NCBI RefSeq assembly: GCF_003722075.1
Contig: NZ_RDSK01000014.1
Coordinates: 1-64,000 of the forward strand
Source: Methanohalophilus sp. RSK
GTDB lineage: Archaea > Halobacteriota > Methanosarcinia > Methanosarcinales > Methanosarcinaceae
DNA: 64,000 nucleotides
Direction: 5' to 3'
Below the pieces are notes generated by a model, which made no database searches, was not told the origin of the DNA, and saw only the letters and a program-made list of their open reading frames with translations. This document shows, piece after piece, positions 46,865 to 57,431 of the stretch; position 1 is the first letter of the stretch; every line of letters starts with the position of its first letter. The translations under genes and the position numbers were made by a program.

Positions 46865-48133
46865 ATGGCAGACAAACCACATATGAACTTAGCAGTTATC
46901 GGTCACATCGACCACGGAAAGTCCACTCTTGTCGGTAGGCTTATGTACGAAACCGGTGCAATTCCACAGCACGTTATCGACAAATTCAGAGAAGAAGCAA
47001 AAGAGAAAGGAAAAGAATCATTTGCTTTTGCATGGGTCATGGACTCTCTCAAAGAAGAACGTGAGAGGGGTATCACCATTGATATCGCCCACAAGAGGTT
47101 TGACACAGACAAGTACTACTTTACGATTGTGGATTGCCCAGGTCACCGTGACTTTGTTAAGAACATGATCACCGGTGCATCCCAGGCAGATGCCGCAATC
47201 CTTGTGGTAGCAGCAACAGACGGTGTAATGGCACAGACAAAGGAACACGTATTCCTTTCCAGGACCCTCGGTATCAACCAGCTCATTATTGCTGTTAACA
47301 AGATGGATGCAACTGACTACAGTGAGGACAAGTACAACCAGGTCAAAAAGGATGTATCCGAACTTTTGGGTATGGTCGGTTTCAAAGCTGCAGATGTCCC
47401 ATTCATTCCAACTTCTGCCTTTGAAGGTGACAATGTATCTAAGAACAGTTCCAATACTCCATGGTACAACGGTCCAACTATCCTCGAGTGCCTGAATAGT
47501 CTAAAACTTCCAGAATCTCCAGATGATCTGCCTCTCCGTGTGCCTGTACAAGATGCATACACAATTTCCGGTATCGGTACAGTACCTGTAGGTCGTGTAG
47601 AAACCGGTGTAATGAAGAAAGGCCAGATGGTCACATTCATGCCAAGTGGAGCAAGCGGTGAAGTAAAGTCCATTGAGATGCACCACGAAGAAGCACCCGA
47701 AGCCAGACCTGGTGACAATATCGGATGGAACGTCAGAGGTGTCGGTAAAGCCGATGTCAGGCGTGGAGATGTCTGTGGTGAATCCAAGAATCCACCAACA
47801 GTCGCTGATGAATTCACAGGTCAGGTTGTTGTTCTGCAACACCCATCTGCAGTCACAATCGGTTACACACCTGTATTCCACTGCCACACAACCCAGACTG
47901 CCTGTACACTGATGTCCATTGACAAGAAACTGGATCCAAAATCCGGTCAGGTCAAAGAAGAAAACCCAACCTTCATCAAGGCTGGTGACGCAGCAATCAT
48001 AACAGTCAAGCCAACAAGGCCAATGGTCATTGAACCTGTCAAGGAAATCCCACAGCTCGGAAGGTTCGCTATCCGTGATATGGGTATGACCATCGCTGCC
48101 GGTATGTGCATGAGTGTTAAAGAGAAAAAGTAA
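46865..48133 (+). CDS. tuf: translation elongation factor EF-1 alpha
   Basis: Delivers aminoacyl-tRNA to the ribosome; 422 residues. GTPase motifs [26 protein letters not shown] and NKMD, then two beta-barrel domains. AGGAGAAT precedes the ATG. It would also have to deliver Pyl-tRNA, since pyrrolysine needs no special factor. Confidence 0.98.
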   Translation: MADKPHMNLAVIGHIDHGKSTLVGRLMYETGAIPQHVIDKFREEAKEKGKESFAFAWVMDSLKEERERGITIDIAHKRFDTDKYYFTIVDCPGHRDFVKNMITGASQADAAILVVAATDGVMAQTKEHVFLSRTLGINQLIIAVNKMDATDYSEDKYNQVKKDVSELLGMVGFKAADVPFIPTSAFEGDNVSKNSSNTPWYNGPTILECLNSLKLPESPDDLPLRVPVQDAYTISGIGTVPVGRVETGVMKKGQMVTFMPSGASGEVKSIEMHHEEAPEARPGDNIGWNVRGVGKADVRRGDVCGESKNPPTVADEFTGQVVVLQHPSAVTIGYTPVFHCHTTQTACTLMSIDKKLDPKSGQVKEENPTFIKAGDAAIITVKPTRPMVIEPVKEIPQLGRFAIRDMGMTIAAGMCMSVKEKK

Positions 48134-48166
48134 ACACTCAATTTACCCTTTTTAGGGGGAAAATGA

Positions 48167-48479
<313 letters not shown>

Positions 48480-48481
<2 letters not shown>

Positions 48482-48494
48482 GGGAATTTCCCTC
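48480..48494 (+). terminator. terminator of the str operon
   Basis: Stem GAGGGA / TCCCTC with a 3-base loop overlapping the rps10 TGA, followed by the T-rich run CTCCTTCTTTTGTTTTT. Confidence 0.75.
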
Positions 48495-48594
48495 TCCTTC
48501 TTTTGTTTTTAATAATTGTTATTTCTCTATTCCTGCACATTTTCACACCGTTAATTATATTTATTAAATTTACTTCTTATCCTGAGTGATCTAT

Positions 48595-48795
48595 ATGTCA
48601 GAAATAATAAAGGATGAAACCGAAGGTAAGGTCTATAATGCATTAAAAGAAAGCGGCAAACCAATGCGATCCGGTGAGGTTGCCGAAACTGCAGGTATTG
48701 ATATGAAAATAGTCAGCAAGACAATAACCAAACTTAAGAAAAAAGGGCTAGTAAGTTCCCCTAAAAGGTGCTATTACTCTGTATCTGAGAAATGA
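48595..48795 (+). CDS. small winged-helix DNA-binding protein
   Basis: A 66-residue protein that is essentially one winged helix: VYNALKESGKPMRSGEVAETAGIDMKIVSKTITKLKKKGLVSSPKRCYYSVSEK. The recognition helix is near 30-45. It could be a stand-alone regulator. Start ATG 48595 with GAGTGATCT upstream. The region after it (48796-48911) contains only the tRNA promoter. Confidence 0.8.
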   Translation: MSEIIKDETEGKVYNALKESGKPMRSGEVAETAGIDMKIVSKTITKLKKKGLVSSPKRCYYSVSEK

Positions 48796-48911
48796 TTGCT
48801 TTCCCGAGCATAAGTGCAGGCCATTTGTACTTGTACTGTCCGACCAAGGATCTCACTTATTTATCAGGATAAACTTTATATCCATCTTTACTCAATAAAA
48901 GCAAATCTGAT

Positions 48912-48983
48912 GGACCTGTAGTGTAGAGGATATCACTTTAGCCTCCGGAGCTTAGAACCCGGGTTCGATTCCCGGCAGGTCCT
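48912..48983 (+). tRNA. tRNA-Arg(CCG)
   Basis: Acceptor GGACCTG / CAGGTCC, anticodon loop CTCCGGA (anticodon CCG, codon CGG) on stem TTAGC / GCTTA with one T-T mismatch, T-arm CCGGGTTCGATTCCCGG. CCA is not encoded (CTTAAAAAA follows). Box A CTTTATAT lies at 48875-48882, a normal distance upstream. Confidence 0.9.
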
Positions 48984-49003
48984 TAAAAAAGAGATGCCTG
49001 TTT

Positions 49004-49405
49004 TTACAGGCCGTACAGTTCACATAGGGCATTCTTTATTTTCTTAAAAAGATGAATCCTGTAGACATTTGTATTTTTGATGTCAAATATGACTACTCCC
49101 TGCGTATGCCATGAGACGTTTTCAATCAAGCCCAATTCGTCCATTTCATCCACAAAGAATCTGGCCTTGCTGTAATTGAGGTTATTTCTCCAGTCCCCAA
49201 CCTGCATCTTAGATTCGCCACTTTTTTCAAGTTCGAGTTCTTCCAGACCAAACTTGTATATTTCAAACCATTGAATATCTTCCTTTGTAGCTTTGATCCT
49301 TCCCTTCTTGGTATCCTCATTGAGCATTTTAATAACCAGGTCTATATCAGAAGGCGTTATTGTGCAATCATTGATTTTATTCAGATAAAGGTCAATTTCT
49401 TCCAT
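49004..49405 (-). CDS. hypothetical protein
   Basis: A 133-residue soluble protein, charged and mostly helical in the first half (EIDLYLNKINDCTITPSDIDLVIKMLNEDTKKG) and beta-rich later (ISWHTQGVVIFDIKNTNVYRIHLFKKIKN-like). I do not recognise the family. ATG 49405 with GAGGTAAC upstream was preferred to an ATG 30 bases earlier. It ends 20 bases from tRNA-Arg on the opposite strand. Codon use is like the neighbourhood. Confidence 0.65.
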   Translation of the reverse strand: MEEIDLYLNKINDCTITPSDIDLVIKMLNEDTKKGRIKATKEDIQWFEIYKFGLEELELEKSGESKMQVGDWRNNLNYSKARFFVDEMDELGLIENVSWHTQGVVIFDIKNTNVYRIHLFKKIKNALCELYGL

Positions 49406-49435
49406 ATTGTTACCTCGTTCTCTTTTTTTCTTCAT

Positions 49436-49866
49436 ATGAGGTTTGTATTTTATGCAGTATAAGTATTTCTTAACTCAATCAGGGAAAAGCACATAAATCT
49501 TACTGTTTTGAAGCCAGATTTGGCTTCTGGGTGACAAACCGCCTTTTTACTTTAGTATGTTCATACTATAAATGTATAATATATTGTATTCCAGTGAAAA
49601 ATTGATAAAGGATATATTTATTCACTTTCATCTGATTCTTCATCAGCTACGTAACTTTTAGGTCTGAGTAAGCTGATTAGTAACCTGGTTACTTTTAATT
49701 GTATATATAGAAGATTAAATGGAAGTCTTTAGGCAAACTCAGAATAAGCGTGTCTATATAGGGTATTTAGATATTGATTTTGTGTAATTTGAACATGCTA
49801 TAGCTGAAAGTCTCTTTTAACCATCATTATTTATATTTCAGGTTTCAACATTATTACAATGGCTTT
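49436..49866. other. long intergenic region before the 2-oxoacid oxidoreductase
   Basis: About 430 AT-rich bases without a credible gene. It contains a 7-bp stem hairpin GAAGCCA / TGGCTTC at about 49515-49532, a 15-base dyad followed by a TATA box at 49679-49710, and a second TATA-like stretch TTATTTATATTTC at about 49827-49839. Confidence 0.6.
49679..49710 (+). promoter_or_regulatory. dyad operator next to a TATA box
   Basis: AGTAACC-T-GGTTACT (49679-49693) is a perfect 7+7 dyad. It lies 5 bases upstream of TTGTATATATAG (49699-49710), which fits an archaeal box A. A protein bound here would contact TBP/TFB, as activator or repressor. The promoted gene is most likely the oxidoreductase operon, with a leader of about 165 bases. 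Confidence 0.45.
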
Positions 49867-49899
49867 TTGTTTAATGGTGTTATTTTAGGGGGAATCATT

Positions 49900-51609
49900 A
49901 TCGTCGATATAAACATAAAAATAGGTGGAGAAGCCGGTCAGGGCATACAAACCATAGGATCGGTTCTTTCAAGAACATTGGTAAGGGATGGTTTCTATGT
50001 TTATGGAAATCAGTTCTATCTTTCCAGGGTGCGGGGCGGACACAATTATTTCCACATAAGGGTGAGTAATCATCCTGTATATGCACTGGATGAAAAGATA
50101 GACATATTGGTGGCCCTGGACAACCAGACAATTCCTGAGCATATTGATGAGGTCAAAGAAGGCTTTGTGCTTGCCGATGAATCCATTGTCGGGGACAATG
50201 TAGATGAAAAGATCATATCTGTTCCTTTCACGGAAATCGCAAAGGATGTAAGTGGTAAAAAATTATTTTCAAATACCGTTGCTGTAGGAGCTGTATTTGG
50301 CCTGCTTTGCTGTGATCTTGTAACACTTAAAAAATTCCTTTCCGAGACTTTCAAAAGGAAAGGCGATGAGGTTGTAGAAAAAAACATCAAGGCAGCAGAA
50401 GCAGGTTATGATTATGTAAAAAATGGTAAATTCGAAGGGATTTGTAACTATAATCTCAACCCACAACCGACTAACAGGCGGATTTTGATAAATGGTAATG
50501 ACAGCGTGGGAGTGGGGGCCCTTGCTGCAGGAGTGCAATTCCTTTCAGCCTATCCCATGACCCCTTCAACCGGTGTGATGACCCGTGTAGCAGCACATGC
50601 GGATGATTTCAATGCTGTTGTGGAGCAGGCCGAGGATGAGATAGCTGCCATAAATATGGCCATCGGAGCATCCTTTGCAGGGGTGCGTGCCATGACCACT
50701 ACCTCAGGTGGAGGTTTCTGCCTGATGACAGAAGGACTGGGTCTCTCCGGCATCACTGAGACACCGGTTGTCATCTTTCTGGGCCAGCGTCCCGGGCCGG
50801 CTACCGGTCTTCCCACAATGACCGAACAGGGGGACCTTAATTTTGTGCTTCATGCGGCACAGGGGGAATTTCCCCGTTGTGTACTTGCCCCTCGTACGGC
50901 AAAGGATGCCTTCAACCAGACAAGACGGGCATTTGACATAGCTGAAAAATACCAGATTCCAGTCCTGATATTGAGTGACCAGCATCTTGCAGATGGTCTT
51001 TTTACCTATGAGAGGTTCGATACATCCGACCTGAAGATTAACAGGCATCTTCTGGAAGACAGATTTGTGGGCAGTGACTACCAGAGATATACAATTACCG
51101 AATCGGGTATATCACCGAGGGCTATACCCGGCCAGAACGGTGCACGGGTGGTTGCAGATAGTGATGAGCACAACGAAGCAGGTCATATCGATCAGACTAC
51201 TGGTAACCGCATTCGTATGAATGAAAAACGTCTGCGCAAGGTAGATGGCCTTACGGATGAAATGCAGATGCCAGCTATTCATGGTATAGATGGAGCAGAT
51301 GTTTCCCTGATAGGCTGGGGATCTACCTATGGTCCCCTTGCAGAGGCAGTTGACATCCTGAATCGTGATGAAGTACCCATAAATTTGATTCATTTTAGTG
51401 ATATTTATCCATTTTCTCATGATACTGTCAGTTTACTGGATGGGTTGAATACCACTATATGCGTGGAAAATAATGCAACAGGCCAATTTGCACACCTGCT
51501 GCGGGCTGAATTAGGGTTTGAAGTTTCAAAGAATATGTTAAGGTATGATGGCTTGCCCTTTACACCACAATCGGTAATCAGGGAACTTAAAGGAATGGGG
51601 GTAATCTGA
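49900..51609 (+). CDS. 2-oxoacid:ferredoxin oxidoreductase, fused gamma-alpha subunit
   Basis: Oxidises a 2-oxoacid (2-oxoglutarate or similar) with CoA and ferredoxin. About 569 residues: gamma domain first (IKIGGEAGQGIQTIGSVLSR, VRGGHNYFHIRVS), then alpha (GNDSVGVGALAAGVQFLSAYPMTPSTGVMTRVA, EDEIAAINMAIGASFAGVRAMTTTSGGGF). Homology begins at DINIKIGG with no ATG, GTG or TTG nearby. The strong GGGGG at 49888-49892 is spaced for ATC 49900 or ATT 49897. The frame is open back to TTG 49867, the conventional alternative. Followed one base later by the beta subunit. Confidence 0.85.
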   Translation: MVDINIKIGGEAGQGIQTIGSVLSRTLVRDGFYVYGNQFYLSRVRGGHNYFHIRVSNHPVYALDEKIDILVALDNQTIPEHIDEVKEGFVLADESIVGDNVDEKIISVPFTEIAKDVSGKKLFSNTVAVGAVFGLLCCDLVTLKKFLSETFKRKGDEVVEKNIKAAEAGYDYVKNGKFEGICNYNLNPQPTNRRILINGNDSVGVGALAAGVQFLSAYPMTPSTGVMTRVAAHADDFNAVVEQAEDEIAAINMAIGASFAGVRAMTTTSGGGFCLMTEGLGLSGITETPVVIFLGQRPGPATGLPTMTEQGDLNFVLHAAQGEFPRCVLAPRTAKDAFNQTRRAFDIAEKYQIPVLILSDQHLADGLFTYERFDTSDLKINRHLLEDRFVGSDYQRYTITESGISPRAIPGQNGARVVADSDEHNEAGHIDQTTGNRIRMNEKRLRKVDGLTDEMQMPAIHGIDGADVSLIGWGSTYGPLAEAVDILNRDEVPINLIHFSDIYPFSHDTVSLLDGLNTTICVENNATGQFAHLLRAELGFEVSKNMLRYDGLPFTPQSVIRELKGMGVI

Positions 51610-51610
51610 A

Positions 51611-52465
51611 ATGGTAACAATGGAAGACTATAAAGACGGTGAAACTGAATGGTGTCCCGGGTGTGGCAATTTCAACATACTTGAGGCTGTGAAACACTCT
51701 CTTGTGGACCTTGGCAAAAAGCCCCATGAAGTTTTAATGGTATCAGGAATCGGCCAGTCGGGTAAATTACCACATTACCTGAAATGCAATACCTTCAACA
51801 GCCTTCATGGCAGGACCCTGCCTCCGGCTACTGGAGCAAAAGTTGCCAATCCTGAGCTCACTGTGATTGCAGTAGGTGGTGACGGGGATTCCTATGGTGA
51901 GGGAGGAAACCACTTCATACATGCCATACGTCGTAATCCCGATATTACTTTGATAGCACATGACAACCAGATATACGGTTTGACCAAAGGCCAGGCCTCC
52001 CCTACAAGTGAATTGGGCATGAAAACCAAGGTGCAGACACATGGTGTTCTCCATACCCCTTTCAATCCTCTTGCAGTTGCTATATCCCTGGATTGTCCCT
52101 TCGTGGCACGAGGATTTGCCGGGGATGTCGATCATCTTTCATCATTGCTCTCACAGGCGATTTCCTACAAGGGATTTTCCCTTGTGGATGTTCTTCAGCC
52201 TTGTGTTACCTTCAATAAACTCAATACATACAAGTGGTATCATGACCGAGTTTACAAAATGGAAGACGATGGGCATGATCCTGCAAACAGGATGGCAGCC
52301 TTTGAGAAAGCTCTTGAATGGGGTGACCGGATTCCCACAGGTGTGTTCTATAAGCGGGATTCAGAGCCATTCGAGTCCAAACTGGATGTACTTAAAAGCG
52401 GGCCACTTATAGCAAAACAATACGATTCCACAAAGCTGGATAGTGTGTTTGAGAATTTTTCCTGA
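51611..52465 (+). CDS. 2-oxoacid:ferredoxin oxidoreductase beta subunit
   Basis: Thiamine diphosphate-binding subunit, 284 residues: [13 protein letters not shown] (cluster/TPP region), [12 protein letters not shown], the TPP-magnesium motif [20 protein letters not shown] and the family [14 protein letters not shown]. Two-subunit enzymes of this type lack a separate ferredoxin subunit. Cotranscribed with the gamma-alpha gene. Confidence 0.92.
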   Translation: MVTMEDYKDGETEWCPGCGNFNILEAVKHSLVDLGKKPHEVLMVSGIGQSGKLPHYLKCNTFNSLHGRTLPPATGAKVANPELTVIAVGGDGDSYGEGGNHFIHAIRRNPDITLIAHDNQIYGLTKGQASPTSELGMKTKVQTHGVLHTPFNPLAVAISLDCPFVARGFAGDVDHLSSLLSQAISYKGFSLVDVLQPCVTFNKLNTYKWYHDRVYKMEDDGHDPANRMAAFEKALEWGDRIPTGVFYKRDSEPFESKLDVLKSGPLIAKQYDSTKLDSVFENFS

Positions 52466-52473
52466 GGGTAATC

Positions 52474-54498
52474 ATGAGTTCCAATACCAACAGACTTGCC
52501 CGGGAAAACAGTCCCTACCTGAGACAACATTCCACAAATCCTGTTGATTGGTATCCATGGTCAGAAGAAGCTTTTGAGCAGGCAAGAAGGAAAAACCTCC
52601 CGGTCTTTCTTTCCATTGGTTATTCAACATGCCACTGGTGTCATGTAATGGCAGAGGAATCCTTTGAAGATGCACAAATTGCCAATCTTTTGAACTCCAA
52701 TTTCATACCTGTAAAAGTAGACAGGGAAGAGAGGCCGGATGTCGATGAGTTTTACATGGAAGTCTGTCAGGCAATGAACGGCAGTGGTGGCTGGCCGCTG
52801 ACCATAATTATGACGCCTGAAAAAAAGCCTTTTTTTGCAGCCACTTATATACCAAAAGAAGCGGCAATGGGGCAGATGGGTTTGTCCGATCTGTTGATGC
52901 AGGTTACAAATATCTGGGATAATAAAAGGGATGAGATTAGACAGCAAGCGTCTCAGCTGGTTTCAGAAATTAAAAATGTACCTGCCGGAAAGGAGCCGAT
53001 AACCCTGTCCATTCTGGAGGATGCTTTTTCCGCACTTTTCGGTATGTTTGACTGGAGAAATGGAGGTTTTGGCCCGGCTCCCAAATTTCCTTCTCCTTCG
53101 ATTCTTATCTTTTTGCTCAATCGCTGGAAAACGGATGAACGACCTCAGACCCTCATGATGATAGAAAATACCCTGTCTTCAATGGCAGATGGGGGTATTT
53201 ACGATCATCTGGGTGGAGGTTTCCATCGCTATTCTACAGATGCCAGCTGGAATATTCCCCATTTCGAGAAAATGCTCTATGATCAGGCAATGCTTGTGGT
53301 TGTTTATCTCATGGCTTATCAGGCCACAGGGAATGTGCATTACAGGGCCGTGGCTGATTCAACAATTTCCTATATGGGGACAGTACTTCACCATCCAGAG
53401 GGTGGATTCTATTGTGGGGAAGATGCTGACAGCGAAGGTCAGGAAGGTTTATTCTATCTATGGTCCAGAGGCCAAATCGAGGACTCTGTTGGAAAAGAGA
53501 ATAGTGATTTTTTCCTGCAGTTATATGATATTATTCCCCTGGAAAGGGAATCTGAAAATGCAGGAGTATTGAGCCGGAATGAATATGATATAAATGAAAC
53601 TTCAGATGCAAAATTAAAAGAAATAAAAGCACACCTTTTATCCATTCGTAGTGCAAGGATAAGACCGTCTCTTGATAATAAGATTCTTACAGACTGGAAC
53701 GGATTTGCAATAGCTGCTCTTTCAATGGCTTCCAGAATTTGCGGGGATATTTCGGCTCTCGAAAAAGCCAAAGAAGCTGCTTCATTTATTCTTTCCTATA
53801 TGCGCAGGTATGATGGAAGGCTTTATCACCGTTTCCATGAAGGCAATTCTGGAATTGATGGCTTTCTGGATGATTATGCTTTTCTTGCATGGGGTTTGAT
53901 CGAACTTTATGAAGCTACATTTGAGACAAAATATCTGGATACAGCAATTGAAATTGTGGATATAATGGTTGACATGTTCTATGACGCAGAGCAGGGTGGA
54001 TTTTTCTTCTCTGCATCAGATGTATCTGACATCCCTCACAGGACAAAAAAAGTCTTTGATGGCCCCTATCCAAGCGGGAATTCAGTGACTGTATACAATC
54101 TCTTCTGGTTATTCCATATTACCGGTAATGTGCGCTACCGTGAGTTAGCCCGGGAAACCCTGTCGGCTTTTGGTGGAATGCTGAAGCGTTCTCCACAGGC
54201 CTATAGTTATATGTTAACCGGTCTTATGCTTGGAGTAGAGTCCAACCTTGTGGTAATAGTTACAGATTCTGGTAAAATCGGATTTAAGGAAATGCTGGAT
54301 GTTGTAAGGAAAAATTATCTTCCCAAAACAATATTGTTATCGAAAAATCCCGAATCTGCCAGAGATCTGGCCAGGATTGCCCCTTATACGTTTGATATGG
54401 ATGTAAAAGAGGGAAAGGCTGCAGCTTATGTCTGCAAAGGACAAAGCTGCACCCCTCCGGTCAACGACTCCCGGGAATTAGAAAGCCTGTTGTTTTGA
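52474..54498 (+). CDS. thioredoxin-domain protein of the YyaL/SPATA20 family (DUF255)
   Basis: A 674-residue cytosolic protein. The N-terminal thioredoxin-like domain (1-165) contains [23 protein letters not shown] and the metal- or redox-like CHWCHVM. The rest is an (alpha/alpha)6 barrel resembling N-acylglucosamine epimerases or cellulases ([28 protein letters not shown]). The family is widespread but of unclear enzymatic role. It starts 8 bases after the oxidoreductase beta gene and probably belongs to that operon. Confidence 0.9.
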   Translation: MSSNTNRLARENSPYLRQHSTNPVDWYPWSEEAFEQARRKNLPVFLSIGYSTCHWCHVMAEESFEDAQIANLLNSNFIPVKVDREERPDVDEFYMEVCQAMNGSGGWPLTIIMTPEKKPFFAATYIPKEAAMGQMGLSDLLMQVTNIWDNKRDEIRQQASQLVSEIKNVPAGKEPITLSILEDAFSALFGMFDWRNGGFGPAPKFPSPSILIFLLNRWKTDERPQTLMMIENTLSSMADGGIYDHLGGGFHRYSTDASWNIPHFEKMLYDQAMLVVVYLMAYQATGNVHYRAVADSTISYMGTVLHHPEGGFYCGEDADSEGQEGLFYLWSRGQIEDSVGKENSDFFLQLYDIIPLERESENAGVLSRNEYDINETSDAKLKEIKAHLLSIRSARIRPSLDNKILTDWNGFAIAALSMASRICGDISALEKAKEAASFILSYMRRYDGRLYHRFHEGNSGIDGFLDDYAFLAWGLIELYEATFETKYLDTAIEIVDIMVDMFYDAEQGGFFFSASDVSDIPHRTKKVFDGPYPSGNSVTVYNLFWLFHITGNVRYRELARETLSAFGGMLKRSPQAYSYMLTGLMLGVESNLVVIVTDSGKIGFKEMLDVVRKNYLPKTILLSKNPESARDLARIAPYTFDMDVKEGKAAAYVCKGQSCTPPVNDSRELESLLF

Positions 54499-54502
54499 TT
54501 GC

Positions 54503-55120
54503 TTAAAAGTACAGGGCATCTTTTGGACAGGCTTCTACACACCGGCCACATTTTATGCAGTCGGGATTATTGCCTATATCCCTGACCTTAAGTTGCATGG
54601 GGCAAACTTTTTCGCATTTCTTGCAATCTATACAAAGTTCATGTGCCATTTTAAGCTGGTAGCGGTCTCCTCCGATTATTCTTTGTGCAGTTCCCATGGG
54701 ACATACCGTACACCAGGCTCTGGTATTATAAAATCCGCCAAGCAGGATTGCTACCACAGTTGTCACGATACACATGGATACCAATATCACTCCAATCTTT
54801 TCGAAAATATTACGGGTGGCAAATACAATTGATACCCTGTATATCATCAATGACATGATCAGAATGAAAAGAGGCACTCTTACCCACAAACTTCTGAGAA
54901 CACCAGGTATATTCCTTTTCCTCGAGATTTTGTTCATTACAAAATCATTGAAACTTCCACGCGGGCAGAGGTTTCCACAGAACCAGCGTCCACGAAAGAC
55001 AGCAGTGATCATCAGGGTTAGCATTACTACAGCCATGACATATCCCAGGTATGGATACCACAATCCTCCAAGGGTAACAATAAGTACAAGTACCCACAAA
55101 TAACGTGTAATCTTCAGCAT
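54503..55120 (-). CDS. NapH-like membrane polyferredoxin
   Basis: About 205 residues. Four or five membrane segments come first, with two cysteine motifs at helix ends, FRGRWFCGNLCPRGSFND and AWCTVCPMGTAQR, typical of the NapH/CcoG/NosR family. Two C-terminal [4Fe-4S] sites follow (CIDCKKCEKVCP and CIKCGRCVEACP). It should pass electrons between a membrane donor and a soluble partner, unknown here. ATG 55129 is one base from GGAGG, so ATG 55120 is preferred. Operon with the upstream HTH gene. Confidence 0.85.
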   Translation of the reverse strand: MLKITRYLWVLVLIVTLGGLWYPYLGYVMAVVMLTLMITAVFRGRWFCGNLCPRGSFNDFVMNKISRKRNIPGVLRSLWVRVPLFILIMSLMIYRVSIVFATRNIFEKIGVILVSMCIVTTVVAILLGGFYNTRAWCTVCPMGTAQRIIGGDRYQLKMAHELCIDCKKCEKVCPMQLKVRDIGNNPDCIKCGRCVEACPKDALYF

Positions 55121-55122
55121 TT

Positions 55123-55470
55123 TCACCATGCCTCCAGTTCTTTATCGACTTTGTTTACCCACTTATGTACAATTTGCATAATAATTTCCTTTATTTCGTT
55201 TTTTTCCTTCAGTTTATAGATATAGGTGTATCCTCCACGATCCAGGTTTGTTTGGGATTTGGCAAGGATTTCTTTTTCATGTAATTTTTTAACGGATCTC
55301 TGGACAGTCGATAGGTCAAGCCCGGTATCATTTGCTATATCTTCGGTATTCACCCATTTATCCGGAGCATCAAAGAATAACCCGATGACCTTCATGTCGG
55401 CTCTTGTAAGTTTCAGGGCACATTTGATAACATCATTTAAACGAAATTCTTTGCATGCAAAGTCTATCAT
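55123..55470 (-). CDS. winged-helix transcriptional regulator (TrmB/MarR-like)
   Basis: A 115-residue protein with a winged helix at about 25-85 (LTRADMKVIGLFFDAPDKWVNTEDIANDTGLDLSTVQRSVKKLHEKEIL) and a C-terminal helical tail likely for dimerisation. ATG 55470 is spaced from GAGGT; GTG 55473 is in frame. Its stop overlaps the polyferredoxin gene region, so it probably regulates that gene and itself. Confidence 0.85.
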   Translation of the reverse strand: MIDFACKEFRLNDVIKCALKLTRADMKVIGLFFDAPDKWVNTEDIANDTGLDLSTVQRSVKKLHEKEILAKSQTNLDRGGYTYIYKLKEKNEIKEIIMQIVHKWVNKVDKELEAW

Positions 55471-55490
55471 CACAATACCTCTTTTAATGT

Positions 55491-55524
55491 ACAGTACTGT
55501 TTATAAATCACAGCATATATAAAC
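55491..55524 (-). promoter_or_regulatory. promoter and palindromic operator of the regulator-polyferredoxin operon
   Basis: ACAGTACTGT (55491-55500) is a perfect 10-bp palindrome. On the minus strand it lies about 20 bases downstream of TTTATATATG (box A, about 55514-55523), so it overlaps the expected transcription start, the classic position for an archaeal autorepressor. Confidence 0.5.
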
Positions 55525-55625
55525 GCTTTTAACAACTGCTGTATGTTGCCAAAAACCAGCAGTACTCCTGGTATTACGAGATATATTTATCAATAATGTA
55601 TATTATGAATTAGCAGGCGATTACC

Positions 55626-57431
55626 ATGAGCGGTCGTGAATATATGCTAGGCAACGTTGCCATTGCCCGCGGTATTGTAGAAGGGGCTGTGGATGTTGTG
55701 TCCGGTTACCCAGGGACCCCTTCTTCTGAAATAGTGGATACTCTGGCTTCTATGAAAGAAAGGGACTTCTATATTGAATGGTCCGTCAATGAAAAGGTTG
55801 CAATGGAAGTGGCTGCCGGTGCCTCTATGGCAGGAGCCCGTTCCGTGGTTACCATGAAACACGTAGGTCTGAATGTAGCTGCTGACCCTCTGATGACTCT
55901 GGCATACATGGGTGTCAAGGGAGGCATGGTTATTATAGTGGCCGATGACCCTTCCTGCCACTCTTCCCAGAATGAGCAGGATTCCCGCAGATATTCCGTG
56001 TTTTCACAGATTCCCTGCCTTGAGCCATCAACCTCCCAGCAGGCCAAGGACATGATTCCTTATGCCTTTGAATTATCTGAAAAATATGAAATACCGGTAA
56101 TCTTTCGCTCCACAACACGTATATCCCACGGGAAGTCGGATATCGAACTGGCCCCCATCAAGCAAAAAAAGAATGAAGTTAAATTTGAAAAGAATCCTGA
56201 CCGCTGGGTAATGGTTCCTAAAAATGCTAGGGTACGACATCCTCACCTGCTCTCGATACAGCAGGACATTCGCGGCGAGCTTGAAGTTTCCGGCTGGAAT
56301 GAACTTTCCATAGAAGCAGAAAGTACTGTTGGTATCATTGCTTGTGGAACAGCTGCGGTTTATGCAAAAGAAGCGCTGGACAGGCTTGGTATTACCGCTT
56401 CTTTCTTGAAGATAGGGACGTATCCAATTCCAGAAGACAGTGTTCGCCAACTTCTTGCCAAAACAGAACAGGTAATTGTGATCGAGGAACTTGAACCTGT
56501 TATTGAGGACCAGTGCAAGGTAATTGCAAGAGATGTAGAGTTTGAAACTGAAATCTTTGGCAAAACAGATGGCCTTCTTCCCCGTACAGGGGAATTCAAT
56601 GTCGATATTTGCATTGGGGGTATCGCTAAAGCCTTTGGAATTGATTCATGTGAATGTAAACCTGCAAAGCAGGATATGGAACTGCCTGTAAGACCGCCTG
56701 CAATGTGTGCGGGTTGTTCCCACAGGGGTACTTTCCATGTCATGAAAAAAGTATTTGGTGAAGATACGGTATTTCCCAGTGACATTGGCTGTTATACTCT
56801 GGGCATCCAGCACGGGACGGTTGATACCACTCTCTGCATGGGGGCCAGTATCAGTGTTGCTTCGGGAATCTATGATGCCGGTGAGGAAAAACCCATATGC
56901 TGTACAATCGGCGATTCTACCTTTTTCCACACCGGGATTAACAGTTTAATGAATGCTATCTACAATAAATCTGATATCACTGTGCTGATACTTGATAACA
57001 GGATTACGGCAATGACCGGTCATCAGCCCAATCCGGGTATGGGTAAGACAGCAACCCGTGAACCAACCGTGGAGGTTGCGTTTGATAAATTGTGCAGTGC
57101 AATGGGTGCTGAATTCGTGGAAGTGGTTGATCCCTACGACATGGCCGCCACAGAGGATGTACTTGAGAGAGCAAAAGCACATGAAGGAGTCTCAGTTGTG
57201 ATAGCCAAACGTGCCTGTGTTATTTCCGCAGCAAGGGGAGGTATACGATACACTCCGTTCATGGTTGACACAGATCTCTGTAAAGGTTGCCGGAAATGCT
57301 TGAAATTTGGCTGCCCTGCAATTGAATTTGATGAGGTGTCCAAAAAAGCCTCCATAAATTCGATGTGCAGTGGTTGTGGATTGTGTGCTGAAATATGCAC
57401 TTTCAATGCTATCATGGAGGTGAAAAAATGA
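55626..57431 (+). CDS. iorA: indolepyruvate:ferredoxin oxidoreductase alpha subunit
   Basis: Oxidatively decarboxylates aryl-2-oxoacids from aromatic amino acids, or runs in reverse for their synthesis from arylacetates. 601 residues: N-terminal pyrimidine-binding domain (VSGYPGTPSSEIVDTLA), C-terminal TPP domain (CAGCSHRGTF, IGDSTFFHTGINSLMNAIYN) and two [4Fe-4S] sites (CKGCRKCLKFGCP, CSGCGLCAEICT). A TATA-like AGATATATTTAT lies about 50 bases upstream. Overlaps iorB by 4 bases. Confidence 0.96.
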   Translation: MSGREYMLGNVAIARGIVEGAVDVVSGYPGTPSSEIVDTLASMKERDFYIEWSVNEKVAMEVAAGASMAGARSVVTMKHVGLNVAADPLMTLAYMGVKGGMVIIVADDPSCHSSQNEQDSRRYSVFSQIPCLEPSTSQQAKDMIPYAFELSEKYEIPVIFRSTTRISHGKSDIELAPIKQKKNEVKFEKNPDRWVMVPKNARVRHPHLLSIQQDIRGELEVSGWNELSIEAESTVGIIACGTAAVYAKEALDRLGITASFLKIGTYPIPEDSVRQLLAKTEQVIVIEELEPVIEDQCKVIARDVEFETEIFGKTDGLLPRTGEFNVDICIGGIAKAFGIDSCECKPAKQDMELPVRPPAMCAGCSHRGTFHVMKKVFGEDTVFPSDIGCYTLGIQHGTVDTTLCMGASISVASGIYDAGEEKPICCTIGDSTFFHTGINSLMNAIYNKSDITVLILDNRITAMTGHQPNPGMGKTATREPTVEVAFDKLCSAMGAEFVEVVDPYDMAATEDVLERAKAHEGVSVVIAKRACVISAARGGIRYTPFMVDTDLCKGCRKCLKFGCPAIEFDEVSKKASINSMCSGCGLCAEICTFNAIMEVKK

